From assembly GCF_905175375.1 (NCBI RefSeq), contig NZ_CAJIMS010000001.1, forward strand, positions 434,001 through 498,000: a stretch of DNA of 64,000 nucleotides, written 5' to 3'. Shown one piece after another: positions 35,068-45,293 of the stretch. Both the position numbers and the translations under genes were made by a program. Origin of the DNA: Chryseobacterium aquaeductus (lineage in GTDB: Bacteria > Bacteroidota > Bacteroidia > Flavobacteriales > Weeksellaceae). Position 1 is the first letter of the stretch, and each line of letters begins with the position of its first letter. The notes below the pieces were generated by a model, which worked only from the letters and a program-made list of their open reading frames with translations, made no database searches and had not been told where the DNA came from.

Positions 35068-35781
35068 TCATGGATTTGTAGAGAAAATAGATCCGTTTGC
35101 AATCAAAGCACGTCTATTCATTTTCAGAATATCTCTTACCCATTCTGCGAAGTCTTCCGGCTGAAGCACTTTGTCTGGATTTCCGTCTGTCAAGCCACCT
35201 TCAATCGACATATCTGAAGCAATTGTACTTGGTGTTAAAGTAACAACACGGATGTTTTGCTTTCTCCATTCTGCCATCATTGATTGAGAAAGAGAAACTA
35301 CTGCTGCTTTCGATGCTGCGTAAGCCGACATATTTGCACCGCCCTTCAGACCTGCAGTTGAGGCAACGTTGATAATATCACCTTCACCTTTTTCTTTGAG
35401 AAAAGGATAAACAGCTTTTGCGGTATAATAAACTCCGAAAAGATTGGTTTTAATGACCTGCTCCCAAACCTCAGAAGACATTTCTTCGATCGAACCAAAA
35501 TCACCGATTCCGGCATTATTAATTAAAATATCTATACCACCAAGTTGCTCTGCAATAGATTCTATCCCTGCTTTAACGTGAATTTCGTTGTCTATACTAA
35601 AAATTGCGTAGGCAGCTTTCACTCCTATTCTCTGTATTTCGTCAACCGTCATTTTAAGATTTTCTTCGTTTCTCCCTGTGATTCCAACATTTACTCCTTC
35701 ATTAGCAAGAATTAAAGCGACTGCTTTACCTAGACCTTTGCCACCACCTGTGATGATTGCATTTTTTCCTTTTAAGTTCAT
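35068..35781 (-). CDS. SDR family oxidoreductase (FabG-like)
   Basis: A 237-aa NAD(P)-dependent short-chain dehydrogenase. The cofactor loop is TGGGKGLGKAVA; NNAGIGDFGS, the catalytic Ser in NVASTAG, and YAASKAAV (YxxxK) are all present. The opening AIITGGGKGLG and length suit 3-ketoacyl-ACP-reductase-like enzymes, but the position is not in a fatty-acid cluster, so the substrate is open. It has its own promoter and terminator. Confidence 0.92.
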   Translation of the reverse strand: MNLKGKNAIITGGGKGLGKAVALILANEGVNVGITGRNEENLKMTVDEIQRIGVKAAYAIFSIDNEIHVKAGIESIAEQLGGIDILINNAGIGDFGSIEEMSSEVWEQVIKTNLFGVYYTAKAVYPFLKEKGEGDIINVASTAGLKGGANMSAYAASKAAVVSLSQSMMAEWRKQNIRVVTLTPSTIASDMSIEGGLTDGNPDKVLQPEDFAEWVRDILKMNRRALIANGSIFSTNP

Positions 35782-35801
35782 TACATTAAATTTTACAAGT
35801 G

Positions 35802-35830
35802 CAAATTTACGAAACCATTATTTTAAACAA
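35802..35830 (-). promoter_or_regulatory. Promoter of the SDR gene
   Basis: Minus strand TTG (35830-35828), 18-nt spacer, TAAATTTG (35809-35802), 21 bp before the ATG. Confidence 0.65.
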
Positions 35831-35884
35831 TTGTTTATATTTTCGATTTACTAACATTCAACGATTAGATTCTTCTATAAAACA

Positions 35885-35910
35885 AAACCAACTTACGGAT
35901 AAGTTGGTTT
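35885..35910 (-). terminator. Intrinsic terminator of the SusCD-phosphoesterase operon
   Basis: A perfect 11-bp stem AAACCAACTTA/TAAGTTGGTTT with loop CGGA, 31 nt past the phosphoesterase stop. No comparable terminator lies between susC and this point, which supports one operon. Confidence 0.85.
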
Positions 35911-35940
35911 CTGAAAGTAATCTATATATGAAAATTTAGA

Positions 35941-37524
35941 TTAGGGAATAATAATCGTCTCGTCTACCAGAAAGTCTTCTGAAGCCGAGAACTGATTTCC
36001 GTACATATCAACAGCGCGCACATCTACTTTATGCTTGCCCAGATTGAGTTTATTGGTAAAACCTCCTGTCCAGATATGTTTTGAGATTTCGGGGTTTGAT
36101 GGTCTTCGTCCCGGAAAAAGTTTTTCTGTGGTATCCCATTTGAAAACCGATTGTGCAAAGCTGGGATCAATGGTTTCTGTGTATTCCATTTCTTTCCACT
36201 CGCCATTATCAATCCTGTATTCTACCTTGTCTTTTTTGCTTCCCATGAAGAAGTTTGCCAAGATTTTCGCCGAAGTTTTTGATGGATGCGGAATGACTTT
36301 AGGTACATATAACTGAATCTGATAATCATCAGGTTTCCCGGCTGTTTTGTACTTCACTTTATACTGATTATCATTAAAACTGATAAAAGAATATCCTTTT
36401 GCTGTACCGTCTCTCATGGTAGAAGTCGGAAGTCCGAACTCATCTGCCGTACCCGAATACCAATCTCCGCAGGTCGTTCCCACATTGTATTCGTGCAAAT
36501 CTTTTGCGCCATTCCAACCTTGTGGTTTTCCGTAGAAAATCTGTTGCTGAATGTGTGTGTGAGCTGATAACATCAAAGCATTTTGGAAAGGCGAAAGTGC
36601 ATCAAACAACTTCTGACGGTCTGCATTTCTGAAATTATCTTCATTATTATGCTCCAAAGGAATATGGAAGGAAACGACAATCAATTTATTTTTATCGACT
36701 AATTTCAAATCATTCTGGATAAATTGTATCTGATCATCACGAAATCCTCCCCAATAGCCTTTTCCGTCTCTCGGATCCGGATAAAGAATATCGTCTAGAA
36801 CCAAAAAGTGAACATTTCCGTAGTTGAAAGAGTAATTTGCCGGACCAAAATTAGATTCAAAAGTTTCATCAGAAAACTGATCTTCTTTTGCATCATAATT
36901 CATATCATGATTCCCCATTACGTTGTACCAAGGCAGACCAACTTCTTTCATAATATCTGCATAAGGCTTTTGCAAACTAAGATCATCACCTACCAAATCT
37001 CCTAAACTCAAACCAAAAACTGCATTTTTCTTGTTGTTTTTGACTTCGTTTACGATTGATCTTTTAAAATAATCCAATTGTTTTTCTGTGTACGGTTGCG
37101 GATCTCCAAAGACTAAAATATCAAAATTCTTGTCTTCGTTTTGTTTTTCCAGAGCGAAATTCAATTCTTTCGGAAGAGCTCCTGTAGGTGCCGTTCCTTT
37201 ATATTTGAAATCTGAAGGCGAACCTTTTGGCTTGTATTGATAAAAATATTGAGGAAGATTATTAGAATTTAGAGCTACTTTAAATCCTGAAGGTTTGATA
37301 ACAAAAACCGTCTGGTTTTCCTCAATTGGTAATGTATATTTTCCGTTTTTGTCGGTTAAAACTACCTGAGCTCCGTTGGAAACTGCTACATTTTCTAATC
37401 CTTTTTCACGATTTTCTCTCTTCTGGTTTTTGTTGGTGTCTTCATAGACATAGCCTGAAACCGAAGTTTGAGAAAATGCCATTGCTGAAATCAGCAGACA
37501 CGGTATTAAGAATTTATTATTCAT
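35941..37524 (-). CDS. Calcineurin-like phosphoesterase, secreted
   Basis: A 527-aa metallophosphoesterase with an N-terminal signal peptide (ending MAFSQ). An N-terminal CNA-like domain (VSGYVYEDTNKNQKRENREKG) is followed by the phosphoesterase core: FGDPQPYTE, LGDLVGDD, GNHDMNYD, SFHIPLEHN and LSAHTHIQQQ. A C-terminal beta domain follows. The full ligand set GDxx, GDxxGD, GNHD, H and GHxH-like (AHTH) is visible, so it should be active. The 28-nt gap after SusD and shared terminator place it in the SusCD operon. I infer that it releases phosphate from organophosphates brought to the surface; the exact substrate is unknown. Confidence 0.92.
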   Translation of the reverse strand: MNNKFLIPCLLISAMAFSQTSVSGYVYEDTNKNQKRENREKGLENVAVSNGAQVVLTDKNGKYTLPIEENQTVFVIKPSGFKVALNSNNLPQYFYQYKPKGSPSDFKYKGTAPTGALPKELNFALEKQNEDKNFDILVFGDPQPYTEKQLDYFKRSIVNEVKNNKKNAVFGLSLGDLVGDDLSLQKPYADIMKEVGLPWYNVMGNHDMNYDAKEDQFSDETFESNFGPANYSFNYGNVHFLVLDDILYPDPRDGKGYWGGFRDDQIQFIQNDLKLVDKNKLIVVSFHIPLEHNNEDNFRNADRQKLFDALSPFQNALMLSAHTHIQQQIFYGKPQGWNGAKDLHEYNVGTTCGDWYSGTADEFGLPTSTMRDGTAKGYSFISFNDNQYKVKYKTAGKPDDYQIQLYVPKVIPHPSKTSAKILANFFMGSKKDKVEYRIDNGEWKEMEYTETIDPSFAQSVFKWDTTEKLFPGRRPSNPEISKHIWTGGFTNKLNLGKHKVDVRAVDMYGNQFSASEDFLVDETIIIP

Positions 37525-37552
37525 TATAAACTTTAAAAATTAAATTAACAGA

Positions 37553-39004
37553 CTATTGATTCCACCAGTTGATAACGTTGATATCATCACCACCGATCGA
37601 CTGTACCGCCGCCTGATAATTGGTTGTATTAAGAATCTTTGTTTGAACGGGATACATTAATCTCTGAGGTAATTTCCCATCGTTTAACAATCCTCCGTTG
37701 TTAGGAAGCACAGGAAAACCTGTTCTTCTTTTTTCATACCATTGCTGCTGATCTACAAAGAAAAGAGCAACGTATTTTTGAAGCATAATTCTTTGTAAAG
37801 TTCCGTTGTAAGCAACATTTGGATTGGTAAAATAATTAGCCGGAACTACTCCGCCCCATTGCTCTACAGCGGCTTTAACTCCGTTCTCATAGAAAGTCTG
37901 AGCACTTCCTGATATAATTCCTTTCTGAGCAAATTCGGCAAGAGTCAACTGAAGTTCTGAATAGGGATAAATAAGTATTTTGAGTGGAGCTTTAGCCAAA
38001 TTCTGATTCATATTTGATGGCTGATAAGTAAATGCTGTTCCCTGAACATACCCGGCAGGAGCACCTTTATAACCAAGATTTGCATTGGTTGCTATATCTT
38101 TAGCCTGAGAAAAGAAAGTAGCCATTCTAGGATCGCTATTACTTTTTAGTGTTTCCACAAAAAATTCTGCTGCGGCTCTACCCGTTGTGAAATCCTGAGG
38201 TCTTGCTATTGGAGGCAAAAGAGGAGCAACACCGGAAATATCCAAACCTGCAGTATCCGCATTACTCGTCATTAAAGGATACATTGTCGGATTATTGAAA
38301 ATTTCCTGAATTTTTCCATGAACATTAATTTCACCATTTTTCTTTAAAATTCTACCCAGCAAACGTAATGAAAGTGAATTACAAAACTTTTTCCATTTTA
38401 TAATTCCTGCTGTTGAGGCATTTGCATTATAAAATAAATCTGCATCTGAAAGCGTTTCTGTAGTTACAAATAAAGAATTTGCAAGTTTTAAATCTTCAAG
38501 AAGTTTGATATAGATATCTTTCTGTTTATCAAATTTTGGCTGGGTAATTCCATCTTCTACTCGGGAAGCCTCACTGAATGGGACATCACCAAAAGTATCA
38601 GTAAGATTTGCAAACATCCATGCATTTAAAACTAATGAGATTGCCTGATAATTTTTATCATCCTGCTGCTTTGCAAAGTCGTACATTTCTTTGTTTTGCT
38701 TCAGCCATTTGTAAGAAGTATTCCAATAAGAATTTCCTGTAGATTCTGTAATGTAATATCTACTTAACGTATTACCTTCATTAGGAAAGTCAATTGCTAC
38801 CTGCATAATGTCAAAAGTGAAATTATTGGCTCTTGTATAGGCATTGGCAGACATATTATACTGTATCGGCATCAAAAGACTTCCTGCAGTTGGCGTATTA
38901 ATTTTACTATTATCTGTATTTATTTCTTCGAAAGATCTATCGCAAGAAATAAGCATTGTAGCTGCTATAAGAACTGTGCAGAATTTTGAAACTCTATTTT
39001 TCAT
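37553..39004 (-). CDS. SusD/RagB family nutrient-binding outer-membrane lipoprotein
   Basis: A 483-aa surface lipoprotein that forms the lid of a SusCD transporter. The lipobox is MLISC with the lipidated Cys near residue 21. The helical SusD fold is supported by MPIQYNMSANAYTRANNF, the TPR-type blocks and QQWYEKRRTGFPVL near the C-terminus. It is 12 nt downstream of susC and 28 nt upstream of the phosphoesterase. SusD pairs commonly bind glycans or peptides; the neighbouring phosphoesterases argue for an organophosphate ligand here. Confidence 0.93.
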   Translation of the reverse strand: MKNRVSKFCTVLIAATMLISCDRSFEEINTDNSKINTPTAGSLLMPIQYNMSANAYTRANNFTFDIMQVAIDFPNEGNTLSRYYITESTGNSYWNTSYKWLKQNKEMYDFAKQQDDKNYQAISLVLNAWMFANLTDTFGDVPFSEASRVEDGITQPKFDKQKDIYIKLLEDLKLANSLFVTTETLSDADLFYNANASTAGIIKWKKFCNSLSLRLLGRILKKNGEINVHGKIQEIFNNPTMYPLMTSNADTAGLDISGVAPLLPPIARPQDFTTGRAAAEFFVETLKSNSDPRMATFFSQAKDIATNANLGYKGAPAGYVQGTAFTYQPSNMNQNLAKAPLKILIYPYSELQLTLAEFAQKGIISGSAQTFYENGVKAAVEQWGGVVPANYFTNPNVAYNGTLQRIMLQKYVALFFVDQQQWYEKRRTGFPVLPNNGGLLNDGKLPQRLMYPVQTKILNTTNYQAAVQSIGGDDINVINWWNQ

Positions 39005-39016
39005 AATTTTTCTTTT

Positions 39017-41992
39017 TTAAAATTTAGCATTTAATTGTACACCAACTGTTCTTGCCGTTGGCAATTGCCCAACCTCAACACCCGGAGTAATCGATGAATC
39101 GTTAAGCGTTGCCGCTTCGGGATCGAAAAGCGGGAAATCCTTCGTCCACATCAGTAGGTTTCTTCCATATAAAGAGATACTCAGATTAGACATTTTTAGA
39201 TTTTTAACAAGATCCTGTGGGAAATCATAGGTAATGGTCGCTTCTCTCAGTTTGATAAAACTAGCATCGAAGGTGTTTGTTTCTATATTTGCTCTTCTGT
39301 AATAGTCTCCGTAATAGGTATGAAGCGCAACTGCTTTGGTATTGGTAGAAAAACTACCGTTTGCATTTTGAACTACACCGGCACCCACAAAAGTTCCATT
39401 AGGATTATCTCTTCCTGGCAAGGTATTCTCAAGCTTACCTTGTTCAGACATTTTGTGGTGAGATTGAGAATAGACCATTCCTCCGTACTGACCATCTAAG
39501 CTGAATGAGAAAGATATATTTTTATACTTGAATGTATTTTGCAAACCACCTCTCCATCTTGCATAGGCATTTCCTACATATTCTATTTTCGTAGATTTTG
39601 CCGTTAACCCATCCGAACCATAAATTACCTGACCATCCGGTGATCTTTGTAATTTTGCTCCGTACATATCTCCTAAAGATCCACCTACTACAGCATTAAA
39701 GAAAACAACACCACCCACAGAAGACATCGTGTAAGGTTCTCCATTAAATTCGCTTGGCAACGAAAGAATTTTATTTCTGTTCATCGACCAGTTGGCATTT
39801 ACATTCCAAGAGAAATTTTTAGTTTTCACAGGATATGCTCCAAGCGTCATCTCAATACCTCTGTTTCTCACTTCACCTGCGTTGATAATTCTGGTAGAAT
39901 ATCCGGTCTCTATCAACGTGGGAACAGGAATAATCTGATTATCTGTATTACTTTGATATACCGTAACACCGTATGTTAATCTATTTTTAAGAAAACTGAA
40001 ATCCATCCCCGCTTCAATATTGGTATTCATTTCAGGCTTCAGATTTGGGTTAAGATAAATAGAAGCAACCTCTGCAGAATTATTAAAGTCGCTTGCATTA
40101 TAAGTCTGGAGCAAGTTATAAGGATCTGTATCACTTCCCACCATCGACCATGAAGCTCTCATCTTCCAAAAATTAAAATTGTTTGATTTTAAACCAAAAA
40201 TATCTGAAAGGATAACTGATGTAGCTGCTGATGGATAAAAATATGATCTGTTGGCTTTTGGAAGTGCACTACTCCAGTCATTTCTTGCTGTAAGATCAAA
40301 AAACCAAACATTATCATAGTTTAGAGATGCTAAACCATACAAGCTATTCATTTCTTTATCTCTAGGCTGAGGTACTCTTGTAAGCAAAGAAATACCATTG
40401 GTCAGTTCATACAAACCAGGAATTTTTAGTCCTGTAGCACGATAATCGTTGAGTGTGTATTCATTGTATCTGAGATTTCCACCTGCAGAAGCATTAAAAC
40501 CAAATTTCCCGAAATTATTTTTATAGCTGAATAAAACATCCGTATTGAATTCAGAATTTTTAATTTGCTGCTCTCTGTAATATCCCTGAAGATAGTTTGC
40601 AGAGCTGTAAGGCCTTTTTGTAGTTCTTAATTCATCTGTAAGCTCAATCCCGGAACGTAACATAACATCAAAATTTTTGGCAAATTTGTAGTTGGCAGTT
40701 ACATTTCCAGTGATAAATTTTTTATCTAAACCATTAAGCATCTCATATGCTATCAAATATGGATTATCAATAAAAGAACTGAATGGATGTATCTGATCGA
40801 TCTGATTTTGTCCTGACTTCCAGATTGGTCTATACCATTGCAAATCTACATTCGGATTCTGGAAAATCATGAAATATGAAATCGACTGATTGTTGTAGCC
40901 TGTAGCCGGAAGATTATCACTTTTCGTGTTATTGTAAGAAAACTTGGTTACAATATGTAGTTTATCGCTCGCGTGATGATCTATTGACAAAGCTCCATTA
41001 AATCTGTCGAAACCTGTATTGGGCATCATCCAGTTGTTCTTGGTATAATTTAATGATGCTCTGAAAGCAGTTTTTTCGGTAGAACTTTCAATTGATAAAT
41101 TATTAGAATAGGTAGTTCCTACTTCCCAAAAATCTTTTATATTATTTTCATAAGGTCTCCACGCTTGTCTCTGGAGACTTTGTCCTTCTACTGTCGGATC
41201 GTACTGGAAATAAGACTGTCCATTAAATTTCGGTCCGAAAGCACTACTTGTAGAACCTGTGTTTACACCATCCGGTGAGGCTCCGTAAGAATAATAAAAC
41301 TGACCGGCAGTATTTTTCTGTAAAGTTCCCTGTCCGTATTCGTACTGATAATCCGGCCAATGTAAAACAGAATCAAAACTTGTATTAGAATTAAAAGTCA
41401 CCGAAACTTTACCATTTTTAGATTTTCCAGATTTTGTAGTAATCATGATGGCACCATGCATCCCTCGAGAACCATATAAAGCTCCTGCGGTAGCCCCTTT
41501 CAAAACTGTGACAGATTCGATATCATCAGGATTAATGCTGTTGAAATTATTTCCGAAATCTACCGGAAGATCACCACCAGTTCCTGCGCCATAGGCTGCA
41601 TTTCCTGTCCCTGTGTTTGTTCCGCCTAAAGGAACTCCATCTACTACTATTAAAGCCTGATTATTATCTAAATTCATCGATGCGCTTCCTCGTAATGTAA
41701 TCTTTGCAGATCCCAGTGGTCCAGCTCCTGCGGTCTGAATTTTTAAACCTGCTACTTTACCTTCAAGAGCTTGCGCCCAGTTGTTGTTTTGTGTTTTTGT
41801 AAATTCTTCACCGTCTACTTTTTCAGCTACATATCCCAGTGACTTGTCTTGTCGTTTAATTCCTAAAGCAGTTACTACCACTTCATCAATATTCTGAATA
41901 GTGTCTTTCTTTACTTGCTGTTGAGCTGCAACATTGACGCTTATCAATCCTAATACAGACAACATGAGCAGCTTTTGAGTCTCTTTACGCAT
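39017..41992 (-). CDS. SusC/RagA family TonB-dependent outer-membrane transporter
   Basis: A 991-aa TonB-linked outer-membrane channel. The signal peptide ends in NVAAQ. The TonB box DEVVVTALGI follows within 20 residues. The plug domain contains ALEGKVAGLKIQ and LIVVDGVPLGG, and a long beta-barrel runs to the aromatic C-terminus (VGVQLNAKF). The carboxypeptidase-D-like domain that usually precedes the plug in SusC proteins is missing. A -7 box and an 11-bp-phased repeat block (42035-42089) lie upstream. It leads the operon with SusD and the phosphoesterase. Confidence 0.94.
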   Translation of the reverse strand: MRKETQKLLMLSVLGLISVNVAAQQQVKKDTIQNIDEVVVTALGIKRQDKSLGYVAEKVDGEEFTKTQNNNWAQALEGKVAGLKIQTAGAGPLGSAKITLRGSASMNLDNNQALIVVDGVPLGGTNTGTGNAAYGAGTGGDLPVDFGNNFNSINPDDIESVTVLKGATAGALYGSRGMHGAIMITTKSGKSKNGKVSVTFNSNTSFDSVLHWPDYQYEYGQGTLQKNTAGQFYYSYGASPDGVNTGSTSSAFGPKFNGQSYFQYDPTVEGQSLQRQAWRPYENNIKDFWEVGTTYSNNLSIESSTEKTAFRASLNYTKNNWMMPNTGFDRFNGALSIDHHASDKLHIVTKFSYNNTKSDNLPATGYNNQSISYFMIFQNPNVDLQWYRPIWKSGQNQIDQIHPFSSFIDNPYLIAYEMLNGLDKKFITGNVTANYKFAKNFDVMLRSGIELTDELRTTKRPYSSANYLQGYYREQQIKNSEFNTDVLFSYKNNFGKFGFNASAGGNLRYNEYTLNDYRATGLKIPGLYELTNGISLLTRVPQPRDKEMNSLYGLASLNYDNVWFFDLTARNDWSSALPKANRSYFYPSAATSVILSDIFGLKSNNFNFWKMRASWSMVGSDTDPYNLLQTYNASDFNNSAEVASIYLNPNLKPEMNTNIEAGMDFSFLKNRLTYGVTVYQSNTDNQIIPVPTLIETGYSTRIINAGEVRNRGIEMTLGAYPVKTKNFSWNVNANWSMNRNKILSLPSEFNGEPYTMSSVGGVVFFNAVVGGSLGDMYGAKLQRSPDGQVIYGSDGLTAKSTKIEYVGNAYARWRGGLQNTFKYKNISFSFSLDGQYGGMVYSQSHHKMSEQGKLENTLPGRDNPNGTFVGAGVVQNANGSFSTNTKAVALHTYYGDYYRRANIETNTFDASFIKLREATITYDFPQDLVKNLKMSNLSISLYGRNLLMWTKDFPLFDPEAATLNDSSITPGVEVGQLPTARTVGVQLNAKF

Positions 41993-42010
41993 ATCCTATT
42001 TTTGTTTGTG

Positions 42011-42018
42011 CAAAAGTA
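42011..42018 (-). promoter_or_regulatory. -7 box of the SusCD operon
   Basis: Minus strand TACTTTTG matches TAnnTTTG, 18 bp before the susC ATG. The usual -33 position (about 42036-42042) has no TTG and lies inside the last phased repeat, as expected for an activator-dependent promoter. Confidence 0.6.
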
Positions 42019-42034
42019 GAACGCTATTATGATT

Positions 42035-42089
42035 AAGCTTTTAACGACACTTTAACATATTTTAAACAAATATTGAACGCCATATTAAC
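42035..42089 (-). promoter_or_regulatory. Pho-box-like array of five 11-bp repeats
   Basis: Read on the minus strand, five 11-bp units begin with GTTAATATGGC (42089), GTTCAATATTT (42078), GTTTAAAATAT (42067), GTTAAAGTGTC (42056) and GTTAAAAGCTT (42045). The GTT words are spaced exactly 11 bp, one helical turn, as in PhoB/PhoP binding sites. The block ends 16 bp upstream of the -7 box. Function is inferred from spacing and gene context. Confidence 0.6.
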
Positions 42090-42211
42090 TTTTTTTTAAA
42101 TAAAACTACAAGTCTCTAGTATACACTCATTTAGAATTATTAATAAAATTTAATGCATTGCATAAAATTTTGTACACTATTTTATAATGATTAAATCAAT
42201 CATCCGCTAAA

Positions 42212-42244
42212 AAAAAATGCCTCACGTTTTGTAAGGCATTTTTT
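42212..42244 (-). terminator. Intrinsic terminator of the GDPD gene
   Basis: An 11-bp stem (AAAAAATGCCT with AGGCATTTTTT; arms 42212-42222 and 42234-42244) 20 nt past the stop, separating GDPD from the SusC promoter. Confidence 0.85.
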
Positions 42245-42263
42245 CATTGAAGCGAATTGTTGG

Positions 42264-43013
42264 CTAATTTGTCTCCTTTAAAACATCCGGAACATTGGTT
42301 GTTACAAACCCTATTCCTTGATTTTTTAATTTTTTATAAATTTCTATATCATTTACCGTCCACGAATTTGTGATTAAACCTAAACCATTGGCTTCTGTAA
42401 TCCAAGTGGGATTTTTCTCAAAAACGCTGTAATGATAATCGATTCCATCTAAGCCTTCAGCCTTGATCTGTTGCGGAGATAATTCTCCATTAAGATACTG
42501 AACTTTGAATTTCGGTTCTGCTTTTTTAATCTCCTTACAAATATTAAGACTGAAAGAAATAAACTCACTTTGAGATTCAAGCTTCATTTCCTTGATAGTT
42601 TTAATGGTTTTGATCACTAATTCATCTTCCAATTCTTTTGTTTTGGCAGGTTTTATTTCGACAATAAGTTGCAACATTTTATCTTTTTTACCTTGCTTCA
42701 GGTAGTCTTTTAATGTAGGGAATTTTTCTCCGTTTGATAATTTCACTTTCTTCAATTCCTTAAAATCGGTCTCCGAGACTTCCATTTTCGCGTGATGCTC
42801 ATCGTGATTGATCACCAAAATGCCGTCTTTCGTCATCCTAACGTCAAATTCGGCACCGTAAATTTTCAGATTCTGAGCATTTTCCAGTGCTTTTACAGAA
42901 TTTTCAGTTGTTGTAGGATTGGTCTTCCAATAACCTCTGTGAGCGATAATTTTGGTTTGTGCATTCATAAAAACTTGTGCTAAAACTGCAAACCCTAAGA
43001 TAAACTTTTTCAT
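42264..43013 (-). CDS. Glycerophosphodiester phosphodiesterase family protein
   Basis: A 249-aa exported enzyme that would hydrolyse glycerophosphodiesters, releasing glycerol-3-phosphate. The signal peptide ends in FMNAQ. The catalytic core begins IIAHRGYWKTNPTTTENSVKA (HRG with the first His) and continues with AEFDVRMTKDGILVINHDE (metal-binding Glu/Asp and second His). A TIM-barrel follows. It has a -7 box at 43069-43076 and its own terminator. Its position beside SusCD and a phosphoesterase supports a role in phosphate scavenging from phospholipid debris. Confidence 0.93.
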   Translation of the reverse strand: MKKFILGFAVLAQVFMNAQTKIIAHRGYWKTNPTTTENSVKALENAQNLKIYGAEFDVRMTKDGILVINHDEHHAKMEVSETDFKELKKVKLSNGEKFPTLKDYLKQGKKDKMLQLIVEIKPAKTKELEDELVIKTIKTIKEMKLESQSEFISFSLNICKEIKKAEPKFKVQYLNGELSPQQIKAEGLDGIDYHYSVFEKNPTWITEANGLGLITNSWTVNDIEIYKKLKNQGIGFVTTNVPDVLKETN

Positions 43014-43068
43014 AAATTCTAAAATATTCTTCTACATTATTAATTTTTTCACCTCGAGTGAATATCTG

Positions 43069-43076
43069 CAAAATTA
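43069..43076 (-). promoter_or_regulatory. -7 box of the GDPD gene
   Basis: Minus strand TAATTTTG matches TAnnTTTG, 55 bp before the GDPD ATG. GTTTAA words at 43097 and 43107 lie upstream on the other strand, but spacing is less regular than at susC. Confidence 0.45.
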
Positions 43077-43112
43077 AAAAGAGATTTTAAAGATCAGTTT
43101 AATTATGTTTAA

Positions 43113-45194
<2,082 letters not shown>

Positions 45195-45220
45195 CAACAA
45201 TATTTTAAATTTAACATAAT

Positions 45221-45249
45221 ATATCATTAAGGTTATATCTTAATGATAT
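45221..45249 (+). terminator. Inverted repeat / probable terminator of ligA
   Basis: A perfect 11-bp AT-rich inverted repeat ATATCATTAAG/CTTAATGATAT with a 7-nt loop, followed by a T-rich run. It overlaps the -33 region of the next gene, so it could also act as an operator. Confidence 0.65.
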
Positions 45250-45256
45250 ATTTTTG
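45249..45256 (+). promoter_or_regulatory. -7 box of the LRR protein gene
   Basis: TATTTTTG matches TAnnTTTG, 38 bp before ATG 45294. The upstream region is occupied by the perfect inverted repeat at 45221-45249. Confidence 0.45.
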
Positions 45257-45293
45257 TTTTTCTATTTGTAAAGAATTAAAACTAATAATTTAT

